From Planctomycetota bacterium (GTDB lineage: Bacteria > Planctomycetota > Planctomycetia > Pirellulales > Pirellulaceae), in assembly GCA_024277285.1 (NCBI GenBank), contig JAJRVM010000070.1, forward strand, positions 1-21,154: DNA of 21,154 nucleotides, in the 5' to 3' direction. Below are positions 1-7,410 of this stretch, one piece after another. How positions within the stretch are numbered: position 1 is the stretch's first letter; every line of letters starts with the position of its first letter. A program made the translations under genes and the position numbers. The notes beneath the pieces were generated by a model, which worked only from the letters and a program-made list of their open reading frames with translations, did not search any database and was not told the origin of the DNA.

Positions 1-233
1 CATTCCCTATTGCGCATTCCCTATTTCCGATCGTCATTGTCACTCGCTTCGACTTGGAAACTACCCCGGACTATTTCAATGATTTCGGGAATTCTTGGGC
101 CGCCAAACACATCTTAACCGCTGCCGACGCCGCTTGGGGGAAAGGGGGCACTCTGTGCACTGGCAGCAACCGAATCACACCGAGGGCGGATTCGCGATTC
201 TCACCCCAATTCGTTACCCCTCGTGAATAATCC
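1..233. other. Intergenic end of window, no gene seen
   Basis: No credible coding region is visible. The first 25 bases contain an 11-base direct repeat (CATTCCCTATT at 1-11 and 15-25). It resembles the short CATT-rich direct repeats that end repeat family R4 near 4160 and 15810. The rest runs into repeat R3a, which begins at 234. A 75-codon minus-strand open frame (71-298) crosses R3a and has no recognisable protein features, so it is not called. Confidence 0.5.
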
Positions 234-278
234 GGGCTATCATAGCGCCGACCCTTCGGGCCGGCCGCGCGACGCCGC
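234..278 (-). repeat. Dispersed repeat R3a (45 bp) overlapping a gene end
   Basis: This 45-base segment matches 15116-15160 on the opposite strand with one mismatch. It contains a hairpin (arms GCCGGCCC and GGGTCGGC around GAA, read on the minus strand) followed by GCGCTATGATAGCCC. The TGA inside CTATGATAG is the stop codon of the oxidoreductase gene at 240-1604, and the last 12 sense codons of that gene also lie in the repeat. The hairpin could act as a terminator although it has no T tract. Confidence 0.85.
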
Positions 279-1604
279 GAAGGGAACCCCAGTACCACGC
301 ATCATTTGGCCCGGGAGTGCCGCTGGATAACAGCCATCGGGGCCGGGTAGTACAGGTGGCTGATCATCGAGCGAGATCAGGCTATCGACGTGAGCCAACG
401 AGCGCTCCGAATTGAGCGCTTGCTCCCACGAAACAATTTGCCCGGTGTAAGCGGCCACACGTCCCATGATCGCGGTCAACGTGCTCTTGGCGGCATAGTC
501 AGCTTCGTTGGGAAGGTGGCCCGCGCGCAGCGCCGCGAAGAGATCAATTTGCTGCTGCTGGCCGCCACCGCGTGGTGCGCGCGTCTGCCAAATCATCTGG
601 CCACCCGGATCGTAAATCTTACCACCGCTGATATCGGCGCGTCCCGACGTAGCGTGCAAATGCTCGGAAACGTTGTTCCAGCAGTTAGACAAGTAACGAC
701 ACTGGCTGAACATCCTTGCGCCGCTGGCATACGTATACTCACAGAAGAACTGCTGGAAGGTCTCGCCGCAATCGTTGCGTGTTTCACATTCACGATCACG
801 TCCACCGTGCCCGTTGGCGGCAATCGGATAGGCATCCATCAGCCAATTGCCGACATCAAGGTTGTGAATGTGCCGGTCGGTGATGTGATCACCACCAAGC
901 CACCCAAAAAAACACCAATTACGCAACTGATACGCAAGCTCCGTTTCGTGCGGCCGCCGCACGGCAGGTCGCAAGCGGCCGCCATTACGGTAAACGCGCA
1001 GCGCCACGGGAGTACCAACGACGCCGTTTTGTAGCTGGGCTATCGTCTCGCGGTAAGCCTGCTCGTGGCGGTGCTGCAAGCCAACCGCCACCGCGAGGCT
1101 CTTTTTTCTGGCGATGGCTGCGGTTCGCAACACTCGGCGAACGCCTGGCGCGTCAACCGCGACCGGCTTCTCCATGAAGACATGCTTCCCAGCAGCGATC
1201 GCGGCCTCGAAATGAAGTGGCCGAAAACCGGGCGGAGTGGCCAGAATCACCAGATCCAAATCCTGAACCAGGAGCTCTCGGTACGCATGCAGGCCGGTAA
1301 AACGATGCGCTCGCGGAACGTCCGTCGCATCCGCGTGACGGCTGTTGATCTGGCGCCATGCCGACTGAATCCGATCGCCGAAGACATCCGCCATGGCGAC
1401 CAGTTTGACCGATCCACACGCGCTGTTCAACGCACGAACCACCGCCTGCTTGCCGCAGCTCCCACAGCCGATCAAGCCGATACGGATCATGTCGCTGCCC
1501 GGCGCATTGGCCGAACGCGCGATCGCCAGACCGCCCGTCACAGCACCGCTGGCAACCAGCAACGACGATGCGCGGATAAAGTCGCGACGTGACTTCTGGA
1601 TCAT
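240..1604 (-). CDS. Gfo/Idh/MocA family oxidoreductase, Tat-exported
   Basis: A 454-residue NAD(P)-dependent oxidoreductase of the Gfo/Idh/MocA family, which usually oxidises or epimerises sugars and cyclitols. The N terminus carries a twin-arginine signal (SRRDFIRAS, Arg6-Arg7, then a hydrophobic stretch to about residue 30), so it should be exported folded. The Rossmann fold starts at residue 40 with GCGSCG (46-51). The family Glu-Lys-Pro motif is at 145-147, and GGDHITDRHIHNLD (237-250) supplies the probable catalytic Asp/His. The start at 1604 is chosen over an in-frame ATG at 1667 because it follows GGGAGTGGGAT and puts the Tat motif at the N terminus. It resembles the gene at 18359-19732. 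Compared with that paralogue it has a C-terminal extension of roughly 18 residues, of which the last 12 come from repeat R3a. The substrate cannot be read from the sequence. Confidence 0.93.
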   Translation of the reverse strand: MIQKSRRDFIRASSLLVASGAVTGGLAIARSANAPGSDMIRIGLIGCGSCGKQAVVRALNSACGSVKLVAMADVFGDRIQSAWRQINSRHADATDVPRAHRFTGLHAYRELLVQDLDLVILATPPGFRPLHFEAAIAAGKHVFMEKPVAVDAPGVRRVLRTAAIARKKSLAVAVGLQHRHEQAYRETIAQLQNGVVGTPVALRVYRNGGRLRPAVRRPHETELAYQLRNWCFFGWLGGDHITDRHIHNLDVGNWLMDAYPIAANGHGGRDRECETRNDCGETFQQFFCEYTYASGARMFSQCRYLSNCWNNVSEHLHATSGRADISGGKIYDPGGQMIWQTRAPRGGGQQQQIDLFAALRAGHLPNEADYAAKSTLTAIMGRVAAYTGQIVSWEQALNSERSLAHVDSLISLDDQPPVLPGPDGCYPAALPGQMMRGTGVPFAASRGRPEGSAL

Positions 1605-1634
1605 ATCCCACTCCCTCGCCTGTCGTTCTGGCCG

Positions 1635-1804
1635 AGCAGCGTCAGGGTTACGCGACGTTCGTTCCACTCACGTCGCTTCACCCTGGGCTTGTCTAGGGTC
1701 GTCCCTTCGGGACTGGAACAATCGCAGATACGAAACAACATGTGAAATGCCGACGTAGCCGTCCCTGGCCAAGCACCGTAAACGGTCACTTATTTCTTGA
1801 CCGA
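1635..1804 (-). repeat. Dispersed structured repeat R1a (170 bp)
   Basis: It is an inverted copy of 5499-5668: 170 bases in each, no indels, about nine mismatches counted by eye. Read on the minus strand it holds three hairpins: CGGTCA/TGACCG at its start, GTCCC-GAA-GGGAC in the middle, and an outer CAGGGT/ACCCTG stem with an inner CGACGT/ACGTCG stem at the end. No reading frame is conserved with protein-like content. One edge lies two bases from the stop codon of the SUMF1 gene (1807). The layout resembles hairpin-ended non-autonomous elements, but no transposase is linked to it here. Confidence 0.9.
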
Positions 1805-1806
1805 TA

Positions 1807-2919
1807 CTAACGCCCTTGCTCGCGGTCAATAAACGGCTCTTCCTTGTCCCACTTGACCTTCTCGTCTTGCGGAGTCGGTTCAACCAGTGGGCGTACGATC
1901 CGGAACCCGACAAAGCTGGCGTCGGTATGGTACCAGATGCTCTTGGGAATCTGCGGATCCTGAGCCTTCCATTCCTCATCGGACAGCAGTCGCGAAGCAC
2001 TGCGACACTGCTCCGGGTCCGATTGCCACGATCCACCGCGCACGACACGTGGGAACAACGTGGTCGGAATGGCCAGCGGATTGTCCGCTACTTTTCCGGC
2101 TGATTTGCCATAAAAATCGGTGGTGAACTGGTCGAGCACCCACTCGGAGACGTTGCCGTGCATGTCGTACAAGCCCCATGGATTGGGCTTTTTCGTGCCG
2201 ACTTCCTGATACTTGTCATCGGCGTTGTCGTAGTACCAACCATAGTCGCCGAGTTCGTCCGGATCATCACCAAAGGAATAAGCCGTCTTCGTTCCGGCGC
2301 GGCAAGCGTATTCCCATTCGGCCTCGGTCGGTAAACGATAGTAGCGCCCCGTTTTCAAGGTCAACCACTTGCAGAACGTTCGCGCGGCAAACTGCGTCAT
2401 GCAAATCGCGGGGCGGTTCTGTTTGCCCATACCGAAAGTCATGTCTTGATAGGGTGCGGTTGGCTGGGAAATCTGATAATCCTCGGCGGCCTTGTCGCGA
2501 TCCGTTTCATCTTCTTTGAACAGCTTGCGGCGCTGGATATCCAAGTCGATCATCCACACTTCGAAAGCATCCCAACAGATCTCGTACTTGCCCATCCAGA
2601 ACGGACTGACCTTCACCTTGTGCTGAGGACCTTCACACTCCTCGCGTCCCTCTTCGCTCGCCGGACTCCCCATCAGGAACTCGCCACCTTTGATCGGCAC
2701 CATCTCGATCTTCGCGTCAGTATGCTCGATCAACTCCACATACGGCTTCATTTCGCTTTCGGCCTTGGCTGCCGAATTCTCGATCGGCAACACCGATCGT
2801 TTGGTTTCCGCCGCCCAGAGCGTCGAGGCGCCAACAATCACGAGAAAACTGATCGCAAACCACTCAAATCCTAAGAACTTGAGTTGCACGCGGCGAGGTT
2901 GCCGATTTACGCTAGACAT
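1807..2919 (-). CDS. SUMF1/FGE-domain protein, membrane-anchored
   Basis: A 370-residue protein with an N-terminal hydrophobic segment (about residues 19-37, FAISFLVIVGASTLWAA), acting as signal anchor or signal peptide. A sulfatase-modifying-factor (formylglycine-generating-enzyme-like) domain follows, from about residue 70 to the end. Recognisable blocks are VPIKGGEFLMGSP, YRLPTEAEWEYACRAGT, WGLYDMHGNVSEWV, VVRGGSW and VGFRIVRP. True formylglycine-generating enzymes use two cysteines after the GGS motif. Here the segment is GGSWQSDPEQCRSASR, with only the second one, so sulfatase activation is doubtful and a binding or regulatory role is as likely. The start at 2919 follows GAAAGGAACC; the upstream in-frame codon at 3018 lacks this. 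It is divergent from the ApbE gene with a 199-base spacer. Its stop codon is two bases from repeat R1a. Confidence 0.9.
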   Translation of the reverse strand: MSSVNRQPRRVQLKFLGFEWFAISFLVIVGASTLWAAETKRSVLPIENSAAKAESEMKPYVELIEHTDAKIEMVPIKGGEFLMGSPASEEGREECEGPQHKVKVSPFWMGKYEICWDAFEVWMIDLDIQRRKLFKEDETDRDKAAEDYQISQPTAPYQDMTFGMGKQNRPAICMTQFAARTFCKWLTLKTGRYYRLPTEAEWEYACRAGTKTAYSFGDDPDELGDYGWYYDNADDKYQEVGTKKPNPWGLYDMHGNVSEWVLDQFTTDFYGKSAGKVADNPLAIPTTLFPRVVRGGSWQSDPEQCRSASRLLSDEEWKAQDPQIPKSIWYHTDASFVGFRIVRPLVEPTPQDEKVKWDKEEPFIDREQGR

Positions 2920-3118
2920 AGATCTCGGTTCCTTTCTCTGGAAAACACGACGCACTGCCAGTCGAGTGCAAAAAACGAACAGGCTCAGCCAACGCAGGAC
3001 GGTTTGGCCGCAATCCAATGCGGCCGGCCGCTCGGTCGAAAGTGGCCCGCAATGTGGGTCGCTCAGCCCGTCGACAAGTCAACGATCTTGGACCTTTAAA
3101 GTACAGGGCACCGCCGAT
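2920..3118. promoter_or_regulatory. Divergent promoter region (SUMF1 gene / ApbE gene)
   Basis: This 199-base spacer lies between two divergently oriented genes and must hold both of their promoters. A ribosome-binding site for the minus-strand gene (GAAAGGA) sits next to 2919. No convincing -35/-10 pair stands out, and none of the window's repeat families lies here. Confidence 0.45.
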
Positions 3119-4135
3119 ATGATACTCAACGCATGGCTTCTTGGGGCAGGGGTGGTCTTGGCCACCTGTCATCCGGCTGGCCTCGAACGGTTCGAGGCAG
3201 CACAACTTCATATGGGCACAAAGTTTATCATAGTATTGTATGCTCCCAGCGAAGAACTCGCAAATCGGGGGTTTGAGGCCGCTTTTGCACGCATCGCCGC
3301 GCTCGATGCCAGGTTGAGCGACTACGATCCCGGCAGCGAGTTGAGCCAGCTGAGCCGCGCCTCCCCCACCCCCCAAGGGGCTGGAGTCAGCAAGGATTTG
3401 TGGAACGTGCTGCACGCGGCCCAACAACTGAGCGACGCGACCGACGGGGCATTTGATGTGACCGTCGGGCAATTGACTCGACTGTGGCGCCGAGCACGGC
3501 GCCAACATCGCCTGCCATCGGACCAACGGCTACGTGAAGGACTCGCGGCCACCGGCTATGCCGCGCTGCAGCTTGACGAAAAACGCCAAACGGCAAAACT
3601 GCTCAAGCCGAACATGCGACTTGATCTGGGCGGTATTGCGAAAGGATACGCGGTTGATCAAGCGATTAAGGAACTCAAGCAACTGGGGATCACGCGTGCC
3701 TTGGTCAATGCCAGTGGGGATATGACGGCCAGCGGCCCGCCCCCGGGCAAACCAGGCTGGCTGGTGGGGGTCGCACCGCTGCAGCCTGCGGCACCACCAA
3801 GTGTCTTCGGGTACCTCGCTCATCAATCAATCGCCACGTCCGGCGATGCTTTTCAGTACGTCGAAATCGATGGCAAACGTTATTCGCATATCGTCGATCC
3901 ACGCACCGGCCTGGGGTTGACCCAGCACAGCAGTGTGTCAATCCTGGCCAGCAACGGTACCGATGCAGACGCCATCGCCTCGGCGGTCAGTGTCCTCGGG
4001 CCTGATGCGGGTCTTAAGTTCGTCAAACAGCGTTCGAGCGTCGAGGCGCTGATCGTAGTGGAAGAAAATGGCAAAACGCTCACGCGACAGACTAACGGGT
4101 TTTGCGAATGGGGGGCCGTACGCCCCAAGAAGTGA
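3119..4135 (+). CDS. apbE: FAD:protein FMN transferase (ApbE family)
   Basis: A 338-residue ApbE-family flavinyltransferase, which moves FMN from FAD onto a threonine of target proteins such as Rnf/Nqr or other exported flavoproteins, using Mg2+. The N terminus is a short export signal (LNAWLLGAGVVLATC); Cys19 might be a lipidation site, but Thr before it fits the lipobox poorly. Family blocks are MGTKFIIVLYA, the flavin-binding LDLGGIAKGYAVDQA (from residue 168), VNASGDM where VNAGGD is usual, YSHIVDPRTG (His257, Asp260) and TDADAIASAVSVLG. The open frame continues upstream to 2690, but that part covers the promoter region and the start of the SUMF1 gene on the other strand, so the ATG at 3119 is taken. 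No target flavoprotein lies nearby. Repeat R4a separates it from msrA downstream. Confidence 0.9.
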   Translation: MILNAWLLGAGVVLATCHPAGLERFEAAQLHMGTKFIIVLYAPSEELANRGFEAAFARIAALDARLSDYDPGSELSQLSRASPTPQGAGVSKDLWNVLHAAQQLSDATDGAFDVTVGQLTRLWRRARRQHRLPSDQRLREGLAATGYAALQLDEKRQTAKLLKPNMRLDLGGIAKGYAVDQAIKELKQLGITRALVNASGDMTASGPPPGKPGWLVGVAPLQPAAPPSVFGYLAHQSIATSGDAFQYVEIDGKRYSHIVDPRTGLGLTQHSSVSILASNGTDADAIASAVSVLGPDAGLKFVKQRSSVEALIVVEENGKTLTRQTNGFCEWGAVRPKK

Positions 4136-4156
4136 CTCCTGTGCCCTTTGACTAGC

Positions 4157-4281
4157 GAATGACGAAATACGCAATGACCAAGGAACGCCGAAATTCGAAT
4201 CGCCCCGCGTGGTGCATCGCCTCACGGAGCGCGACCTTTCAGGCCTCGGAGGTTTGGGGGTGATGCCGTGAACTAGGCGAA
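4157..4281 (-). repeat. Dispersed repeat R4a
   Basis: It matches 15691-15830 in inverted orientation with many substitutions and a few indels. Shared blocks include TTTCGCCT-GTTCACGGCA, GCACCACGCGGG, CGATTCGAATTTCGG and the ending GGTCATTG-GTATTTCGTCATTCG. GGCCTGAAAGGTC in the middle is an imperfect small palindrome. It fills most of the spacer between the ApbE gene and msrA and shows no coding signal. Confidence 0.8.
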
Positions 4282-4339
4282 AGATCAACAGCAACAAACC
4301 TTGAGAGAAGGAAGAGCCGCAACGGCGAGATCAATCACT

Positions 4340-4891
4340 ATGTCAGACGAGCAATCATTGCAGATCGAGACGGCCGTGTTGGGTGGCGGCTGTTTCTGGT
4401 GTACGCAGGCGATCTTTGATCAACTGCGCGGAGTGCGGTTGGTGACTTGCGGCTACAGCGGCGGAGCGGGCGCTGCTCCCCGCTACGAGCAAGTATGCGG
4501 CGGTCAAACGGGGCACGCCGAGTGCGTGCGGATCGAATTCGACGTGCAGGAGATTGCGTATGCCGATCTGCTGCAGGTTTTTTTCCAAACTCACGACCCC
4601 ACCACACTCAATCGCCAGGGCAACGATGTGGGTACGCAATACCGGTCCGTCGTTTTCTACCAGACTCAATCGCAGCGACAAGTCGCGGAAGATACGATCG
4701 CTGAACTCGAAAATGCCGGTGCGTTCGCAACGCCAGTCGTCACGCAGGTATTACCAAGCCAATCGTTCTACGAGGCCGAGCCGTATCACCAAGCCTATTT
4801 CGCTACCCATCCGGCTCAATCCTACTGCACCGCGGTCATCAGCCCGAAACTAGAAAAGTTCCGCACGCGATACCGAGACCTGCTCCAATGA
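4340..4891 (+). CDS. msrA: Peptide-methionine (S)-S-oxide reductase
   Basis: A 183-residue MsrA, which reduces the S epimer of methionine sulfoxide in proteins and free methionine using thioredoxin. The catalytic motif GGCFWC is at residues 16-21 with the nucleophile Cys18. It is followed by the family blocks GYSGG, YEQVCGGQTGHAE, FFQTHDPTTLNRQGNDVGTQYRS (substrate loop) and EPYHQAYFATHP. A C-terminal Cys in SYCTAVISPKLEKFR can serve as the resolving cysteine. No signal peptide is seen, so it is cytoplasmic. The ATG at 4340 is preferred because it begins just before the domain. A TTG at 4301 would add 13 residues and has no ribosome-binding site, and the purine-rich GAGAGAAGGAAGAG lies rather far upstream of 4340. 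It is a stand-alone gene without an MsrB partner here. Confidence 0.95.
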   Translation: MSDEQSLQIETAVLGGGCFWCTQAIFDQLRGVRLVTCGYSGGAGAAPRYEQVCGGQTGHAECVRIEFDVQEIAYADLLQVFFQTHDPTTLNRQGNDVGTQYRSVVFYQTQSQRQVAEDTIAELENAGAFATPVVTQVLPSQSFYEAEPYHQAYFATHPAQSYCTAVISPKLEKFRTRYRDLLQ

Positions 4892-4938
4892 CCAAATCGG
4901 ACCGATTGTGCGTCGGGAACGATTTTCAAGACACGTTC

Positions 4939-5493
4939 TTAATCTGTCCCGCCAGAGCCTGCCTGCGCAAATGCCCGATTGACGTCGGAATTCAGATAGC
5001 AAATCAACCCGTATATGCCCAATGCAACCGCCGTGGGTGCGCAGTAGCATGTGAACAAAGTGGTCATCATTCCGGTAATCAGCGCCACGATACCGAGCAC
5101 ACGATTGCGGAATCCGTAGTTGCGCACCCCAGCGAAGATGTGCAATACGGCAGTGCAAAACACGAGCAGGCCGAACCCAACATAGACGCCCGTCACGATC
5201 CAGCCCATGGTTTCCGGCGAGGGCCCGCCCGGCGGTGTTTCTTGCTGTGCCATTTGCGCGCGCATAAGGCCCGGCATTAAGAACGCCATGCCGATCACAC
5301 CCAGCCCCATCAACAACTCGAAAACACCTTGAATTATCATCAAAATGGCCACGACTCGTACGTGACCGACCATCCTCCCGCCCGGCGGCACCCTCGCAGC
5401 AAGCATACCCCCGCCTGCTTTGCCAGACGGCAAGTCCGGCGATGCATACGGGTTATCGCGAAACGGGTTCGGTGAGGAATCATCCATAGACAT
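4939..5493 (-). CDS. Four-helix membrane protein, function unknown
   Basis: A 184-residue protein with a polar, proline-rich N-terminal tail (PNPFRDNPYASPDLPSG) and four predicted membrane helices. These are roughly residues 45-75 (VVAILMIIQGVFELLMGLGVIGMAFLMP), 98-121, 131-148 and 151-167. The 'NPYASP' tail is a style common in planctomycete membrane proteins of unknown role. No enzymatic motif is visible. Two adjacent ATGs (5493 and 5487) can start it. Repeat R1b begins at 5499, so the expected ribosome-binding-site and promoter region lies inside a repeat and no AGGAG-like site is present. The gene converges with msrA with a 47-base gap. Confidence 0.8.
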   Translation of the reverse strand: MSMDDSSPNPFRDNPYASPDLPSGKAGGGMLAARVPPGGRMVGHVRVVAILMIIQGVFELLMGLGVIGMAFLMPGLMRAQMAQQETPPGGPSPETMGWIVTGVYVGFGLLVFCTAVLHIFAGVRNYGFRNRVLGIVALITGMMTTLFTCYCAPTAVALGIYGLICYLNSDVNRAFAQAGSGGTD

Positions 5494-5498
5494 AGGGG

Positions 5499-5668
5499 TC
5501 GGTCAAGAAATAAGTGACCGTTTACGGCGTTTGGCCAGGGACGGCTACGTCGGCATTTCACATGTTGTTTCGTATCTGCTATGGTTCCCGTCCCGAAGGG
5601 ACGACCCTAAACAAGCCCAGGGTGAAGCGACGTGAGTGGAACGAACGTCGCATAACCCTGGGGCTGCT
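5499..5668 (+). repeat. Dispersed structured repeat R1b (170 bp)
   Basis: It is the inverted partner of 1635-1804. The hairpins are CGGTCA/TGACCG with a nine-base loop near 5500-5520, GTCCC-GAA-GGGAC in the middle, and CAGGGT/ACCCTG enclosing CGACGT/ACGTCG near the end. It starts six bases upstream of the start codon of the minus-strand membrane-protein gene and so occupies that gene's 5' region. Together with R1a it encloses a 3.7-kb block of four genes. Confidence 0.9.
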
Positions 5669-5707
5669 AACGGCAAGCAACCGGTTCCCCGGCGCAGATC
5701 GCGGCGT

Positions 5708-5860
5708 TCAGGCGGCATGTGCCGACTGGTTCCCTTTCGGTTCGGCCCCCGCCGCGGGGCGTTTCAGCTTCCATAGGGCCTTAAGTAATCGCTGGCGTTC
5801 CACGAATCCTGTCGACTTGTCGAGTTCGGCACGGAGGTGTTGCTCTTGGCTATCTGCCAT
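5708..5860 (-). CDS. Small charged protein (50 aa), unknown
   Basis: A 50-codon gene encoding a charged, probably helical peptide: MADSQEQHLRAELDKSTGF, then ERQRLLKALWKLK and a polar tail. Support comes from the start at 5860, which follows GTAGTAGGAGTGCCAGGCAG with a good Shine-Dalgarno sequence ten bases upstream, and from heptad-like Leu spacing. The open frame could begin further upstream at 5923, but those residues look non-coding and lie before the ribosome-binding site. No family is recognised. A chance frame remains possible. Confidence 0.55.
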   Translation of the reverse strand: MADSQEQHLRAELDKSTGFVERQRLLKALWKLKRPAAGAEPKGNQSAHAA

Positions 5861-6177
5861 CTGCCTGGCACTCCTACTACGGTGTGACGTCCATCGGATC
5901 GAATGTTCCGTCACCGTCAACACTCAAGACACGTCGTGAAGTCGCTCAGAAATGGCGACAAACAACACGGGCGATCATGCAATGCGGCGGCAACCCACGT
6001 ATTAGTACTGAGCGATCGCGGAAAAAGTTCGTTACAAGAAATCCGGCATCTTTCTCGAAAAAGGCCATCCACGTCGGTACCCGAGCGTGCCCGCGATCAC
6101 GTCTTCTGTTGGCCTGAAGTATCAAAATCCAGAATCTGTATCAACAGGAACCTGGAGCAAAGCTTTGCGGAATCCCT
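5861..6177. other. Unassigned spacer, no clear gene
   Basis: About 320 bases with no frame that has both protein-like composition and a ribosome-binding site. Two overlapping plus-strand open frames (5884-6117 and 5903-6211) are Arg/Ser-rich and run into the repeat block at 6178. The segment is not one of the window's recognised repeats, so it may hold the promoter of the small gene or an unannotated RNA. Confidence 0.4.
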
Positions 6178-6290
6178 CTTCGGCCTGAAAGGCCGCGCTA
6201 TGACAGCCTAGGTCGGAGCCCGCCCCAAGGCGGGCGGAGGCCTAGGTGAACCCGCCCAAAATACGCTTGAGGCCTGAAGGGCCGCGCTTA
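6178..6290 (+). repeat. Repeat R3c, palindromic GC-rich block
   Basis: It contains GGCCTGAAAGGCC, GCGCTATGACAGCCTAGG and a GCCCGCC-CCAAG-GCGGGC hairpin at 6219-6235, then a second GGCCTGAAGGGCC. The core GCGCTATGAYAGCC is shared with R3a, R3b and, inverted, with R3d and R3e. It is adjacent to R3d, so two elements in opposite orientation sit side by side. Confidence 0.75.
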
Positions 6291-6297
6291 GACGTTT

Positions 6298-6427
6298 CCC
6301 GTAGCGCGGCCTTTCAGGCCTTCAGTGGTGCGCACGGGTGCCTTTCCTAGGGTTCCGCGAGGTCCGCCGCATGCGCGGCGACCTTGCTCCACCCTAGGCT
6401 GTCATAGCGCGCCCCTGTCGGGGCTTA
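6298..6427 (+). repeat. Repeat R3d with long hairpin
   Basis: This is a direct copy of 18150-18277. It folds into a long interrupted hairpin: outer arms CCTAGGGT (6346-6353) and ACCCTAGG (6391-6398), and an inner stem made of GCGAGGT (6357-6363) and ACCTTGC (6381-6387) continuing into CGCCGC/GCGGCG around ATGC. It ends 45 bases downstream of the minus-strand FKBP gene stop (6473) and could terminate its transcripts. Confidence 0.85.
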
Positions 6428-6472
6428 TTTCGCTGCCAACCGCGCGCGTCGGCGTTGGGCTGCACTGACGCG

Positions 6473-6985
6473 TTACTCACAATCGCACTGGCACCCACAT
6501 CCTCCGTGTTCGTGTGCATCGGGATCATGCGGATGGCCATGCTCAACTTCCTCGGCGGTAGCATCTCGAACGCTAGCAACATTAACGTCGAAGTGCAACG
6601 TCATACCGGCAAGCGGGTGATTCGCGTCGACGGTCACATGGTCGTCGTCCATGGCGACAACTTGCACGACGCGAGGCCCATCGGGGGTATTCGCTTCGAG
6701 TTGCGTACCGACTTCCAGGTCGGGAATCTCCTGCAAGTGCTCGCGAGGAACCTGTTCCACCAGCTCATCCCGACGTTCGCCGTACGCCTGGTCCGGTGTT
6801 ATCACGGCGTTCACTTCATCGCCGACCGATTTTCCGTCCAACGCCGCCTCAAGACCGGGAATGATATTGTCCGCTCCGTGAAGATACTCCAACGCGTCCG
6901 TGCCTTCTGACGAATCCAGCACATTGCCATCCTCATCCTTGAGCGTGTAGTTGAACGCAACCACTTTTTCTTTCGTAATCACCAC
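6473..6985 (-). CDS. SlyD-like FKBP-type peptidyl-prolyl isomerase
   Basis: A 170-residue SlyD-type isomerase and chaperone. The FKBP domain is split (about residues 8-72 and 125-145) by an insert-in-flap chaperone domain. Recognisable blocks are FNYTLKDEDGNVLDSSEGTD, YLHGADNIIPGLEAALDG, AYGERRDELVEQVPREHL, DANHPLAGMTLHFDV. The C-terminal tail (149-170, HGHPHDPDAHEHGGCGCQCDCE) has five His and four Cys and should bind Ni2+, Zn2+ or similar ions, as in E. coli SlyD. Translation starts at GTG (6983-6985) behind a strong AAGGAGAGATTT site. The protein is cytoplasmic and monocistronic. Repeats R3c and R3d lie downstream, and a CCGACT/AGTCGG hairpin lies upstream near 7060-7077. Confidence 0.93.
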   Translation of the reverse strand: MVITKEKVVAFNYTLKDEDGNVLDSSEGTDALEYLHGADNIIPGLEAALDGKSVGDEVNAVITPDQAYGERRDELVEQVPREHLQEIPDLEVGTQLEANTPDGPRVVQVVAMDDDHVTVDANHPLAGMTLHFDVNVASVRDATAEEVEHGHPHDPDAHEHGGCGCQCDCE

Positions 6986-7141
6986 AAATCTCTCCTTGCA
7001 GCCATAGATGCAACGCAGACGCGATCCAATCTACTCGCTGGCACAAACCGCGAAACCCCGACTCTCCCAAGTCGGAAACAAGATTTACCATACTGGAGAA
7101 ACGGCCCAGCACCAAGGGTTGCGGGCGAAATCCGGCCAGGC

Positions 7142-7242
7142 ATCTTTGTTGTTCCAGTCTCGAAGGGACGTTCCTATAACCCAGGGCTCGTATAAGGCGG
7201 TGCCTTCGGCACGTAGCGGACCATAACAAGAATCGTAGCTCG
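7142..7242 (-). repeat. Dispersed repeat R2a (short copy)
   Basis: Read on the minus strand it begins CGAGCTACGATTCTTGTTAT, matching the header of R2c at 20822. GTGCC-GAA-GGCAC and ACGAGCCCTGGGTT follow. Compared with R2b and R2c the large second hairpin is missing: the sequence goes directly from CCCTGGGT to GAACGTCCCTTCGAGAC. It looks like an internally deleted copy. No gene is present in 7000-7505 apart from this. Confidence 0.75.
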
Positions 7243-7410
7243 TACCAATTCGCTCGCCGAACTGCTGCACGACAACTTCTAGCTGGAAGAACGTCGTCGC
7301 GCTCATGGACCGTGTTTTGGTTGTTCTTTTTGGAGGGCAAAGAAAATGACGGACAAGAAAAAAGAGAACCGTTCACGGAAATGAGGATACGATCGGCACA
7401 TTTGGGAAAG

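Noticed and set aside
390..1034. 214-codon plus-strand frame opposite the first Gfo/Idh gene
   Set aside because: Antisense shadow of a well-supported gene; composition is not protein-like.
5499..5668. R1 as the remnant of a transposase gene
   Set aside because: The nine differences between R1a and R1b show no codon-position bias by eye, and the sequence is dominated by hairpins, so a non-coding element is more likely.
7346..7384. Twelve-codon frame MTDKKKENRSRK behind a GGAGGG site
   Set aside because: Too short to judge, and its end overlaps the recurring AACCGTTCACG motif of the repeats. No gene follows that it could lead.
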